Below, in pieces: positions 1-11,809 of a stretch of DNA of 64,000 nt. The notes beneath the pieces are model-generated. The model ran no database searches and had not been told where the DNA came from. It saw only the letters and a list, made by a program, of their open reading frames with translations. The position numbers and the translations under genes are program-made. The number at the start of each line of letters is the position of its first letter. The first letter of the stretch is position 1. The DNA is from Trema orientale (Eukaryota; Streptophyta; Magnoliopsida; Rosales; Cannabaceae), in the NCBI GenBank assembly GCA_002914845.1, contig JXTC01000072.1, positions 263,730-327,729 of the forward strand. Reading direction: 5' to 3'.

Positions 1-782
1 GACCACATCATGTAGTTAAATTATATATCATGTCAATGTGCATGAATTTTATATGCAATTTGTGTTATAATTTGTGTATCCTCAATAGTTAACATATTAC
101 CTCTCTGAGTATTTATAAGAAATATCGTTCTTTTCTAGATCAATTTAAAAAATGACAGTTTTTTACACCTATTTAATAAACGACCATTTTAGAATTTTAT
201 TTTGATAAATAGACGTTTTTCAGTTGATATATTTTTTAAAAATTAAATCAATATATTTTTATATACTTCTTCTCTCAACCTCTTCATCACTTCATTGCAG
301 GCCTTCTTTGAAAAATTTAAAAGAAATAAAAAGGAAAGAAAATGATCTCTTCACTTTACGTTGCAGTCCCTTAGCTAACGCTAATGAACGCTTTTTTTTT
401 TTTTTCTAATGTGATTATATAAGGATTTTATTACTATAATATATCTTAAAGGATTAAAAAATGAAAAATAAAAAAAATTAGATTATGGGATTGACTAGAT
501 TATACATAGTGAAGACGGAAAAAGATTAAAGTTAAGTGATAATCATCTTTCAAAATTACTAAAACGAAGTTGGAGAGAGTAGACAAATGAGTATCAATAT
601 ACCCCCCTTATTTGAATTGTACTATTGTTGAGGATGACTAAATAAGCAATTAACCTTTGTTGTTTTATTTGGGTTGTGCCAACTAAAGGATTTGATATTC
701 CATAAAAATCGACCACTAGAAGAGGAATTTGTCGCTAGAAGACGAATTTATTGGGGGAAAAAAGTTTAACTTATTGAGTAAA
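1..782. other. AT-rich intergenic DNA, no gene seen
   Basis: Both strands are full of stops and homopolymer runs. I see no domain, RNA gene or clear repeat here. Confidence 0.6.
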
Positions 783-1134
783 CTACAAAAAAGAAACTTT
801 GAAGTTTGGATATTCTGTAATTTATATCCTGAAATTTAAACTCTGCAAACTAATAGCATGAGATTAAGAATTTGTAAAAATTGGTATGTTGCACTGATTC
901 TTGACCATTTTTTAGTAATAAAAAGACAATAATATTCTTTATTAAAACCGGATTAATCCTTATTATTCTCCTTAAATTGATGGCATTATTATTTTTTACT
1001 TATTAAAGTTATTCAAAAAATCAACTTGAGGAAACAATTTTTAGAAATTATCTTAGGATATTATTTTACAGAGTCCAAACTTCAGGATTTAAATTACAGA
1101 ATACCTAAACTTTAAGGTTTTTTTTTTTTTGCAG
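783..1134. mobile_element. Foldback MITE-like element
   Basis: The left arm (about 783-840, CTACAAAAAA then GAAGTTTGGATATTCTGTAA) is matched in inverted orientation by the right arm (about 1060-1134, ending TTTTTTGCAG). The arms share roughly 50 bp with a few mismatches and flank about 220 bp of non-coding AT-rich DNA. No target duplication is clear, so the superfamily is not assigned. Confidence 0.6.
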
Positions 1135-2396
1135 ATCCTAACTTTAGTTAGTAGAAATCAAGAAACCAATTTATTTACTGAGAACTAATTTAGTTTCTTG
1201 TAACCAATAACCAGATCCCAAAGAAATCAATTTGATTACCAGAAACAAAAAAACAAAGGTTATTGGAAACTAAAGAAAAATGTTACTTGAAACTAATTTG
1301 GTTTGCTAGAAACTAGAAATTAATTTTGGTTTCTCCAATAACTAAATTAATTTCTTGGTTTCTAGTAACCAAAATATTCAGAAAAATGTCAATGAAAGTC
1401 ATACAAAAAATTAACTATTTTGGGAATAGTATTTTTGGTATTATTTTTTAAAACTTAGGTATAAGTGTCCAAATCCCAAAAAGACCATAATGATAGCATG
1501 TAATTTCGGTACCAAATATTCCTTATGTATAATTTTCAAAGGTCAAAACACTACTCACGCATCTATTTTTCTCTCTCAAAAATGAAGCTCTACCACTGCT
1601 CTCACTAAGGTCAGAGAGGAAGTGTCTCATTCTCCTCCTCCAGCCTCCTCCTCCTCCTCCTCCCTGACTTCTTATGGGAATGAGAGATTTTTTCAGTTTT
1701 TTTTTTTTTTAAGTTTTCTAATAAGTTCATATCTTGATTTATAGTACCATATTTTTGTGTAGACTTTTAAGCCCGTTTACTAGAGGCTGAATTTGAAATT
1801 TTCTTCTTTAATTTAGATCTATTAGACAGATGAGTAATTTTTTTTTCAACGAACATGAATCTCAATTGGTAGTAGAATCATATAGTATACCACGTCAAGA
1901 ATGCAGTCCAGAAGTAGATGTTAAAGGTAATAATTTGTTGATAGTCCTTGTTATCTTCTTCTCTTAGAGAATTATGATAACTCACAAATCTTGTCGTTGC
2001 TGTATTTGTAATCTATTTTTTGTTTCCTTTATTTGAGGAGTTTGAAATTATAATTATTATATTTATACTGTAATTGAAGCTCTTTTGCTTCGAATAGTAA
2101 TATTCCCTTGAGGTGCTCGTTTTTATTTTGTATTTTAAAAAAAACACTACTCATGCATTATGGAATGACAATCCACTAATAATATATTTGCATATATATA
2201 TATATTAATATGCATCCATTAATAATTTAATTAAGACTATTCATACTTTTTAGTTAAATTATTAATGTAAATTCACTAAATTTTGTGCCTTTCATTCTAC
2301 AATCTACTAAAAAACCCCTATATTTGTGACTTGTGGCTTGGTTCCACTATAGTTTATCTCTCTCTCTCTATATATATATATACATATATATATATA
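1135..2396. other. Intergenic DNA with low-complexity tracts
   Basis: 1140-1380 is rich in variants of the words ACCAGAAAC and AGAAACTAA in both orientations and looks like a decayed foldback repeat. A CTC-rich tract lies at 1630-1665 and CT/TA microsatellites at 2355-2395. No coding region is supported. Confidence 0.5.
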
Positions 2397-2625
2397 ATGG
2401 GCACAATTCAGTAAGTATTTTTTTTAGTCGTCAGATCATTGATCTAACGACAACCGTAATTTGGGTAGTTGGAAACAAAAATAATAAAAATAAGTACTCA
2501 TTATTTAATATTTTTCTCTCTCCAACTTTTACCATATAAATACTTGCGTGATAAATTTTAATTGGATAAAATAATACCTATAGATAGGTTAAAAAAAAAT
2601 AATAGCTACTGAATTGGTGCCCATA
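2397..2625. mobile_element. MITE with ATGGGCAC terminal inverted repeats
   Basis: The left end ATGGGCACAATTCAGTAAG and the right end (CTGAATTGGTGCCCAT on the + strand) form imperfect inverted repeats of about 25 bp around a non-coding core of about 180 bp. A related, reversed and truncated copy begins at 36769. Flanking DNA is TA-rich, so a target duplication cannot be read. Confidence 0.6.
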
Positions 2626-3217
2626 TATATATATAAAGATATCTACGTACTACTCGTGTATTTGCAAGTATTACGTTGCATGTATATTGTTATTTAACTC
2701 TCTTTAGCACGGTGTATTGCATGAAAATATTAGAGTGTTGTGTGAGACATTGCATGTGATAATAATTTGTGCTTGTCGTGTGGACTAGCGGGAGATATTA
2801 ATGTATAAATTATGTAATCATGCGAGTAAAAATAATGAGTCCCCAAAAGTTGAGCTTGAGTTACTAAAATAAGACCCCAAAATAAATGTCAGCAACTAAT
2901 TATGAGAAACTTTAATAGTGCAAAATAAGTTCTAATTTGAGTGTTTCTTTAGTAGTAACTAAAAGTAAATTATCCCATTCGTAATTCGTTTTTACATCTC
3001 TGTATCACATTTAAATTGGTAATATTTGAAAAATAGGTGTAACAGCAATGAGAACTAAAAAAGTAAAAACGACATATCGTTTATAGCATAGTATTCCGCT
3101 GTCTTTTTTGCGCCAAGGGTCCAATTAGCTGGCCCACCAAAAGTAGGCCCAGTTCACTCCATAAACACCTCAAGCAACCAAATTAAGAGTCCATATAATT
3201 TTTTTTAATAATCTTTT

Positions 3218-4787
3218 TGTAGAAATTGAGAGAGAAAAATAATGATTTGGCTCATTGTTCTCATTGATTGTAGTATGTATATTTATTCAAGTTACATGAG
3301 AAGATAATCAGATAAGTAGTTACTCAAAATACAAAATACAAAATAAATAAATAAGTAACTAGATGAATACATTAATACAGGATATTCTAAAATAAGTAAT
3401 TAGATAATTCATAATAATAAAAAATTGATAATTATTATTTTAAATTATCTCTAATATGCCCCGCTAAGATGGAGCTCCACAAGAGATATAATCTTGAACT
3501 TGAGAAGAAAGAAGGATGTGGCATGAAGAACAACGCCATCAAGAAAGTCGTGAGTGGTGGAGAAGATATAGTGCTGACTGGAGTATTGGCCGCTTGATCG
3601 TCTGACAACTATTATAGACAATAGTAAAGAGGCAAAACCGGAGTAATGGCCATTTGATCGTCAAGAGCTATTATTATAGAAGAAGAGTTGGGGTAATGAC
3701 CGTATGATCACTCAGCTATTGAAAGAACTGCATCCCTTTTGTTTTCTAAAAGAAAATCAACCTAAGAGTTTAGTTGAAAAACTAAGGATTTTTTTATTTA
3801 TTAATAAACCTAAACATGAAAACTTAGGAAAACAAGGATTTTTTTTAAAACCTAAATGTGAAACATGACCTTTTTTTAAATACCTAAGACCTAAAATACG
3901 AAACAAAGAAATGTAACTTTAAAAAAAAAAAAACAAAACAAAAATTAAAACACTAAACGCAAAAACAAATAAATGTAACTATTTTTAGAAAAACAAAACA
4001 AAAATTAAAACACAAAATACAAAAGGGATGATAGATTTGGAGGAGGAGAGAAATATGAGTGATAAGGAGACATTAGTCGTCACAAATCACTTGGAGTTTG
4101 AGAAAATCTTTATTTGGAGTAATAGAGAAGTCTTTGCCATCAATTAAGACTAAGGTCTTGGTATTTAGATTTAAGGGCATTTACCCAAGAATGATCAGGG
4201 AAAAGAAAATTGGTACGTGGATTCAAGTGCGTTTTCCTAGGAATGAACAAGGAAAAGAAAAAACTACTTTTTGATTCTAGGGTACAAGAAAAATAAAAAA
4301 AGAAGAAAAAAAAAAAGAATAGATTTTGTCAAGTAGAATAAAATAAGAAGAGAAGAAGATTTTCTTTTTTTGGCATGCGGATTGAGGCCCAAGATTTTAC
4401 TACACGTAGAAATTGAGAGAAAAAAATAATGATTTGGCTCATTATTTTCATTAATTGTATATTGATATGCGTATTTATACAAATTACGCGAGAGATAATC
4501 CTCTAGAATATTCTGAAAAATAAGTAATTATATAAAATGTAAAATACAAAATAAATAAATTATTTTCATTAATTGTATATTTATATGCGTATTTATATAA
4601 ATTACGCGAGAGATAATCCTCTAGAATATTTTCTGAAAAATAAGTAGTTACATAAAATGTAAAATACAAAATAAATAAATACATAGAACTAGATAAATAT
4701 GTAAATAAAGAATATTTTAAAATAAGTAATTAGATAATTCACAATAAATAAATAAATAAATATTATTATTTTAAATTATCTCTAATT
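3218..4787 (-). mobile_element. Internally deleted LTR retrotransposon
   Basis: Two related direct repeats (about 3218-3453 and 4409-4787) both begin with a TAGAAATTGAGAGA-type end and finish with TTAAATTATCTCTAAT, which read on the minus strand gives an LTR of the form TATTAGAG...TTTCTACA. Next to the 3' LTR (minus strand) lies the purine-rich word TAGCGGGGCAT, the expected place for a polypurine tract. The roughly 950 bp between the LTRs carries no gag or pol sequence, so it is a non-autonomous or deleted copy, probably Ty1-copia by LTR style. The primer-binding site is eroded. Confidence 0.6.
4440..4682. repeat. 121-bp tandem duplication inside the LTR
   Basis: 4440-4560 is repeated almost exactly at 4561-4682 (words such as ATTACGCGAGAGATAATCC and ACAAAATAAATAAAT recur in the same order). 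It accounts for the longer second LTR of the element. Confidence 0.8.
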
Positions 4788-5112
4788 TATTATTATTTTT
4801 TCGAGTTTAATTAAGGATTGTTAGTGTTGTTTTTATCATGTTTTAAAATCATTAAAATTTCGTTTTAATTTAAATTACAGAATAAATTCTCCCAAAGGCT
4901 TGAGTTATAAATTATTGAGAGATTTCATTTCATATTTGTTTTGTTCATCTATTTTACTTTCCTATGTGTCTCTCTTTGTCTCGTCTCTTTAGTAAAAAAG
5001 CGTCACCTCCATTTGTCGCCAAGTTCATAAGCACCTTAAACAAAAAAAAAAAAAAAAAAAAAGGGTGGAATCTGATAGAAGAAAAACTGGGATTTGGTTT
5101 CGAAGGTCAAAG
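4788..5112 (+). promoter_or_regulatory. Promoter and 5' leader of the cornichon gene
   Basis: About 325 bp separate the LTR element from the start codon. The part from about 4940 has a pyrimidine-rich leader-like composition and a poly(A) tract at 5041-5061. No TATA box can be singled out; the transcription start is not visible. Confidence 0.35.
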
Positions 5113-8100
5113 ATGGGCTTGAATTTGATCTTTTGGATTCTATGCTTCTTTATTGATTTGGCTCTCCTTTCCTCCAATTTCTATCAGGTATTCTTCCATT
5201 AATTTGTTTTTATTTTTTATTTTTATATTTATATATATTTGCAATAATTTTTTTTTTTGGGTTGCCGAGAAAATACTCAGGAACATAGTTTTTTGTTTTT
5301 GATTTTTTATTTTGTTTTGTTTTTGAATTTAATGTATCGTGTTTGTTCCGTCAATGTAGAGTGAAGAGCTTTTACACTGAACTCAGTAATACGTTATTGA
5401 TTAATTAGTGGAGAATTTTCAGAGCGTGAAATTTTATCCAAAGTTGTTGAATTTTTGAAGTCATGGGAGTTAGAATTAAATCCGAATCAGGAAGAGAATT
5501 CATGACTTATAAAAGAAATTTGGTAAATTTTGCTGAAGAAAATTGTATATATGGAGTTATATATATTGAAATTTTGCATCTGGGTTGATGTATATAATGC
5601 ATTTTTCAAGACTTAGATGTTTCTATTGCATAGATACAGGTTTAGAATGCTTTTTTCAAGACTTAGATGTTTCTATTGCATAGGTACAGGTTTAGACATG
5701 AATTTTCAGAAGTGGGATGGATCTAAAATTTTGGTTTATTTATTTATTTATTTTGGGTGTAGCTGGTGATCTTATCAGACTTGGAGGCTGACTATTTGAA
5801 TCCTTATGAATCGACTTCGCGTATTAACTTCTTGATTGTCCCTGAATTCATTTTGCATGGAGTATTCTGTGCTCTTTTTCTCTTCACATGGCACTGGTTC
5901 TTGTTTCTTGTTACCCTTCCCCTTGCCATCTATAGTGCAAAGTTGTAAGTATTATTTCTCTCTGTTATACAATGTTGGTTATAAAAATGGTGTTTGTATT
6001 ATTCTTTCATGTAGCATGCTTGTTTAGTTATTTAAGATATTTTTTGAAAACCTTGAAATCTTCTATTTCTACCGAAATTAAGATGCTCGTACCTTTTTGT
6101 TTTGAACATAATAATTCGTTTTACAAGTTTAGAAAATTTCTTTATTGGGCTTTGACGTAAGTCACAATTTAAAATGGTTTGCCTTTATTTTACGTTGTTG
6201 TGGTAAATGTAATATTGGAATCCTATGTTGCCCGAGGAGCTGTATTCCATGTAGGGAGCTTTCTCGGAAGAAAACCATGTCATAAGAACGTAAATTATGT
6301 GGATGTTTCTAATAAACAATGGCTCAGTAGGAAGATTTTGACTAACATTAATGGCGTAGTGCTGATTTTGCATACGTAGTGCAATTAGAAGGGAAAAAAA
6401 GTTAACTACTATAGATGAGCTTATGTTCGGCTGATGGAATCGATTGACATACACATCTGCTTGTGTTTGCATGTATCTCTTTCTTGGACAATATAACTTT
6501 GCTTTTTTTTTTTTTTTCGGTCTATCGTAATCCATTTTATTATCCAGGTTTAAAGAAAAAAAGCATCTTATTGATGTTACCGAAGTGTTTAGGGCTTTAA
6601 GTGCCGAGAAGAAAATTAGACTTGTCAAGCTCGCGTTCTATTTGTTTCTCCTCTTTGTAGTCATCTTCAGGTTTGTTCGTCACTCTGCATGAAAGATTTT
6701 ATCTGCTGATTATTGTCATGGAGTGTGTTATCTCTCTCTCTCTCTCATCTTTTTTTAATCAATTAGTTTATTATTCTAATAAAATGTTTGTTTGTTGTTT
6801 GGCTTTAGAGTTTTCACTGCTGGAATGATATTGTTCTACAGTTCCGAGTTTGGAGAATTAGATATTCGCTCTTCTTTTCTTCAATTCTAGCATCTTAACA
6901 TTGTAATGCTGGTCTGTTTGACTGGTTTGGAATAGACTAGCTACTTATCACTTGGCAGGATAAACTATTTTTAATCTTGTATCTCCAAAACAAGCATCTG
7001 TGTACTCCTGAGTATGAACTTTGTTCTCCCTTTGCTGAAAAAGAAAAATGATAATTGAGAGTTGAATTTCCTACAGTCGAGAAAAGCATATACCTTATTT
7101 AAAGATTTAGACCACAAACTTGGTTAACTTCCCTTTGTTGAATGTTGATTCTCTACATTTGTTCTCCTAACTAAATAAACAGTTTGCTGATCTTATGTAA
7201 AAGTCTTAACCCTATACCGAAAACCTAGGGTTGACAAGAACAAAAGGGTTAGAGTATAAGAACTCAAAGAAAATAGTGACTTGCCCTCTAGATTAAGAAA
7301 TAGTGTCAATCACTCTACATCCCAAAAGAATAAATCATTATCCATACAAGGGACTAGTTTTTACTAAAATGCACACTGCATGGCGGTTGAGCAAATAAAA
7401 ATTGTCCAAATTCTGTTTGGCATCAGTTTCTCTTTCTTTTAAAGAATAATATTCTATACTCTTAGGTTATGAACTAGATAGTTCAGAGTGGATTCCATCA
7501 CAGAAAGAATTTATATAGATGTTAGAAAATAAAAAGATATTGAATTGCTAGCTAAGTAGCTTGTTTTATTGAGTATGCTTGATGTTAAATACTTCTTTTC
7601 CTGGTTTTTTCCCTCTTTAAATTGCTTAATGTTTTGAAAATTTTATTAATCAGTCCTTAGCTATAAGCCTATAACTGAATCTGTCATGAGAAAGTCTATG
7701 TGATTGTTCACCCTGTGAAGTTAGGCATTGTAATTTTTAGTGATATCTCATGTGGAGGAATCTTAGATAGTTTAAAACAGAGGCCAGAGATGCATGTATG
7801 CACAGGCATAATATAATCCTGTAGAGATGTTATAGTGTGCCTGCTGAAGAATGTTGAGATCAAATGGTCCTACCTTGAGAAGGGGGAGGAAAAGAGACAA
7901 TGGTTTGGGGGGGAAGTAATTATTTTCTGCAATATGCTTGAATTTTATGCAAGTTTTCTACCGAGAAAACGATTAAGCCAAGGACAGAGCAGCCTATGAT
8001 ATGAAAGACAATAAGAGTTACTTTAACTATTTGAGACTGATATACTGAAGTCTGAGTGTAAATTAAGGCCATCATGGATTAAGTCTAATGTTGTTGTTAC

Positions 8101-8575
8101 AAAAATTAATACCTACAGTTGGGAATGTCTTTTGGAACAAGATCTTTACAAAAGTGAAGGAAAACCCAAGGTTGCACTGGTCCATAGGACTGCAACGGTG
8201 ATTATTAGTGTATCGCTAGGCTGATTGTTTCCTCTCTTTCTCGCTAGTTGCAATTCGTTTTCTTTTAAATTTCTAGAAAATTAATGGATCCAGCATTGAG
8301 TCATTTTTTTGGTTTTGAATCTTTGTCTTCTTTATTTATTTATTTTTTTTTTCAGTGAACATTTTCTGATTTTGTGAACTTTCCAACTGTATTTCCCTTT
8401 CTAGTTCTTGTTCCCCTTTTCTCAAATTTCTTCCTTCATCGGATTATACTTCCATATTAAAAGCGATGTTGATGGTAGCTATATTTCCTGATGATAACAA
8501 GTCTTAATTTGCAGGCTTATCTTATCTGCTTTCAACTCTTTAACTGATGAGGAACATTCTGTGGATCTATTTTGA
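5113..8575 (+). CDS. Cornichon family ER cargo receptor (spliced)
   Basis: Cornichon proteins are small membrane proteins that load selected membrane cargo into COPII vesicles leaving the ER. Exons: 5113-5187, 5763-5944, 6548-6670 and 8515-8575, giving 146 residues with all junctions GT/AG and in phase. Diagnostic words are LSDLEADYLNP, SRINFLIVPEFILHG, HWFLFLV and HLIDVTEVFRALSAEKK; the last is the strongest cornichon signature. Hydrophobic segments lie near residues 5-25, 53-83 and 113-135. The protein ends LTDEEHSVDLF, an acidic tail as in plant relatives. Length fits the family. A second possible last exon at 6809-6890 gives a different tail. Introns 1 (575 bp) and 3 (1844 bp) are long and non-coding. 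I am confident of the family; which plant paralogue it is remains open. Confidence 0.93.
5596..5695 (+). repeat. 50-bp tandem duplication in cornichon intron 1
   Basis: 5596-5645 and 5646-5695 are nearly identical (AATGC...TTTTTCAAGACTTAGATG...ACAGGTTTAG). No function is evident. Confidence 0.85.
6809..6890 (+). other. Alternative 3'-terminal exon of the cornichon gene
   Basis: After exon 3 (ending 6670) a good acceptor, TTTGGCTTTAG, precedes 6809. Joining 6670 to 6809 keeps the frame and adds a hydrophobic stretch beginning VFTAGMILFY and an acidic tail ending DIRSSFLQF before a stop at 6890; the product would have 153 residues. The tail is cornichon-like in layout (membrane segment, acidic residues, hydrophobic end) and is unlikely to be open by chance. 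Transcript evidence is needed to say whether it is used. Confidence 0.55.
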
Positions 8576-9349
8576 TTACCCAATGCTTGAAGAGTATGAT
8601 AGTAACTCATTGTAAGTTTGAGATTCTATTTTTTTCGATTCTTACATGTAAACACAAGCTCAAGCTCAAGGGAATACTTACATTTGGCTTTTTACAGCTC
8701 AGATTAGAAAAACTTTTAGTTTATTGAAAGAGTTGGGAAAGTAGATATTGTTCAATACCAGAAGTGTTCCCAATGACAAGTAGATTTTCGTAGACTTAAA
8801 CTCAAAATTGAAAATGAAAATGTTTTCCTTTTTTTCTTTCCAGTAGATTTATATAATTTAAACAAGTATGTGACAACTCTTCCTTATTTTCTTTCACAAC
8901 TAGAGAGTGATTGTTGAAACATGCTGATGTAGTCTTTGTTAGAATTAGTGCTTTCTGAGCACTATTAGCCCCAAATACACACACATCATCATGTGGAGTC
9001 ATTTGGTTGTTTGGATACTTTGACGTGAACTGTTCATTATTTTTTTATAATATTATCACATTCATGTGGTATATTTCGTTTTTCCCAACTAATCACTGTA
9101 GTCTGGATTAAGTAGCCAAATACCACTTTTAAGATACATGAAATAAAGTTAACACCAATGTTAAGTACCACTTTAAGCAGCTAAATTTATTCTTTGGAAC
9201 TGATTTGAATGGGGACAGCTGACAGAAAAAGTGGGTAAATTAGAACCAAAAACAATTTTTGTTATGAATAATTAGTTTGATCTAATTAGTGGATCTGGTC
9301 TAAATTTTTTTAAAGTAATTCGTGTTCATGCATTGTTTTATGTTGTGAA
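8576..9349. other. Cornichon 3' region and intergenic DNA
   Basis: The first few hundred bases probably hold the 3' UTR. No polyadenylation signal stands out, and no gene is seen. Confidence 0.4.
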
Positions 9350-10025
9350 GCTATAATCAGCCCAAGTTAGTTTGGGCTCATGACTTCGATGAGTCCAAAC
9401 TGATTAGTGTGTCTTAGGTTTGTGTTGTTGGGCTTTTATAATGTATCGCATCACAATATAAGTGGGCCAAAGGCACCCTCACCTCACTGAGCCCAATCTC
9501 ACTTACGTACCCGAGGCCCATAAGTGTACAAGCCTCAGTTTTGGGCCCTACTTTATCTAGCAAAAGTCATCTTCAACCGGACAGCTTTGCTGACCCGACA
9601 TACTCTAGGCAGCTTGACAACATAGTGCCTTTCTCTCTGTATAGCTGAAAGATGCTAATAATTGCCACATCGGCCCACTAGAAAAAAATCATCAATGGGC
9701 CCTTGAGGATGCCATCATTTCTTTCCCACCCCTATTGGTTTAGTGGGCCATACTCTGATGGGAAGTTTTTAACCACTTGACAGTCACTACGCACATTGGG
9801 CCCATGACCCTTGACGTCGAGTCGTTGTCGGGCCCAGTCATGGCTGGAGTTGTCTTCCCTCCTTCCCCCCCACCCTCAACTCTGGGCCCAGCATTATTAA
9901 GGCCTATTTTGAGGGAAACTAAGTGGGTCTTATCCCCAAAAAGTCATTAGTCATTATCGATTGGGGGCCTGTTAGAGGGACGACAATCTGACCCGTGCGG
10001 CGTGCCTTCGGCAATTAGTCACCTA
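9350..10025. repeat. GC-richer block dense in TGGGCC/GGGCCC words
   Basis: This block is clearly richer in G+C than its flanks and has many GGGCC, GGCCCA and TGGGCC words, in phase with no reading frame. It ends with TGACCCGTGCGGCGTGCC, a kind of phrase I associate with dispersed plant repeats. It may be a decayed LTR; no coding capacity is seen. Confidence 0.4.
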
Positions 10026-11165
10026 TATACCAAGTGTTAAATATGGTATACCTATACTCATTAAATAAATTAGAGTTGGTATATAATAGATATAATAAGT
10101 GTAAAAAAAAATATATTCTATCATTTAGCTATAAAATGAGAAAAATAAATATTTATGACAATGAAATATTGGAAAAAAGACACACGCTCTAATTTTCTTT
10201 ATTTATTTTATTTCATTCCCATTGAGAGTGATTAAGGAGTGAGGAAAGAAACAGGTGAGAGGCCCACTATAGCTGCTGTCCTTAGCTGTTTGGGAAACTA
10301 GTTTTTGAGAAAATGGCTTGACCACAAACTCCTCTGTTAAGGTATGGGCCTCCTTACAACAAATGGAGCTGACTTTTGTTTTAGTGCAACTTCAGTCTCC
10401 CAGGTTTTTGTTTTTATAGAGGACTTCAATGGCATAAAACAACTAAGAATAATGCCTGGTATCAAATTTTTAAGACCAATATGTGAGTTGCCATTCAATT
10501 TGTTGATGTAATTAATTTATTTTTGGTAAGTTTGAATATAATAAATGCACTGTGAGAACTTACATGCTACATGTGTTGGTATTAAAATTTTAGTAACAAT
10601 CTTGAAATACCTAACATTGTGTCTTACAATTTGCTTTACAACATTTATGTTTCCTATCTTATCTTTTGTTTTAAGAAGTAAAATGGACGATGGAGATATT
10701 TTACAGACTTCTTATGGACATATTCACCTTTCATTTTACTTTTAAGAACAAAAAATTTTAACAGCTAAGATTCTAAATCTAATCAAATAGTATCTACATC
10801 TAATGAAATCTTAATGAAACTTAAAACTTTTTATTTAAAAAAAAAAAATCATTTTTAGGGTACCTTTTGTATCTCTCCAGTTTCCACAAAAATTTTTTAT
10901 TTCTTAACCCCTTCAATTATTTTACGAATAAGTGCTGTTCAGGTTTGAATTTGAGCTACCCCTTAAGGTCAGATTCACATTGCTCGGTGTCCCTAGTGAA
11001 CTTTTTGTTCTTTTACCCGTGTGAAAATATTTACTGTAAATATTGAGGAACATAACTTCATGGTACTATTAAGAAACTATTTTTTTTCTCTTCCTATATT
11101 TCCTTCTTTGTCCTTTGTATTTCTTGGTCATGCCAACATAATGATGTATTCTTCAAGCAATAGAG
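10026..11165. other. Intergenic AT-rich DNA
   Basis: No gene. 10500-10640 shares the phrase TGTGTTGGTATTAAAA with the foldback repeat near 36040 and is probably a decayed relative. Confidence 0.4.
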
Positions 11166-11801
11166 TAGAGATGTCAATTTCACTGAAGGGGTGGTGCACC
11201 AGCCCGAATGTGGCGGGTTTCCACCGTTATAAATGACACGGGACATGGAGCAAAAATTCCCCGTTTAATATTTAGTCGGGGTGGGGCGGACTTGGAATTG
11301 AGTGCCCCAAACCGATCCACTACGATTATATATAAGTTAATTTCTATTTTTTAATATAATAATATTTCAATTATATTTAAAAAAATCTAATAATATATAG
11401 TCATATACTAATAATGTTTGAGCTATTTAGGGTTGTGTTAACTTTTTGAATAAATGATATGCTATATGATTTTGGTATTAAATATTTTATATTTGACAAT
11501 TCTAACGTATTAAGGCTTTATTTGAATGTGTATGAAGTTAACTTTAATTTTGATTTTTTTTTTTATGTATTTAGACTTTAAAAAGATCTGGACCAATATT
11601 TAATGTTGTTTAATTAATTCAAGATGACGATTCTAAACAGGAATCCCGATATAGTAATGGGGAAGCCAATTCCCAATAGGGATTTCTCGAAATTACCTTA
11701 CACCAAATTAAGTGATGAATGATGTGAGGATAATATAGTAAAATAATAACGGAGACGAGAATGGTAAATACAAAATCAATCCCACCCAGTTGACATTCCT
11801 A
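11166..11801. mobile_element. Non-autonomous hAT-like element with 8-bp target duplication
   Basis: The ends are TAGAGATGTCAA (11166) and TTGACATTCCTA (to 11801), inverted repeats of about 12 bp with two mismatches. They are flanked by CAATAGAG (11158-11165) and CAGTAGAG (11802-11809), an 8-bp direct repeat with one mismatch, as expected for hAT insertion. Both ends lead into G-rich subterminal sequence. No transposase reading frame is present. Confidence 0.65.
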
Positions 11802-11809
11802 CAGTAGAG

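Noticed and set aside
6185..6628. 147-codon minus-strand frame within the cornichon gene
   Set aside because: It overlaps cornichon exon 3 and intron 2 in antisense, has low-complexity lysine stretches from poly(T), and shows no family resemblance.
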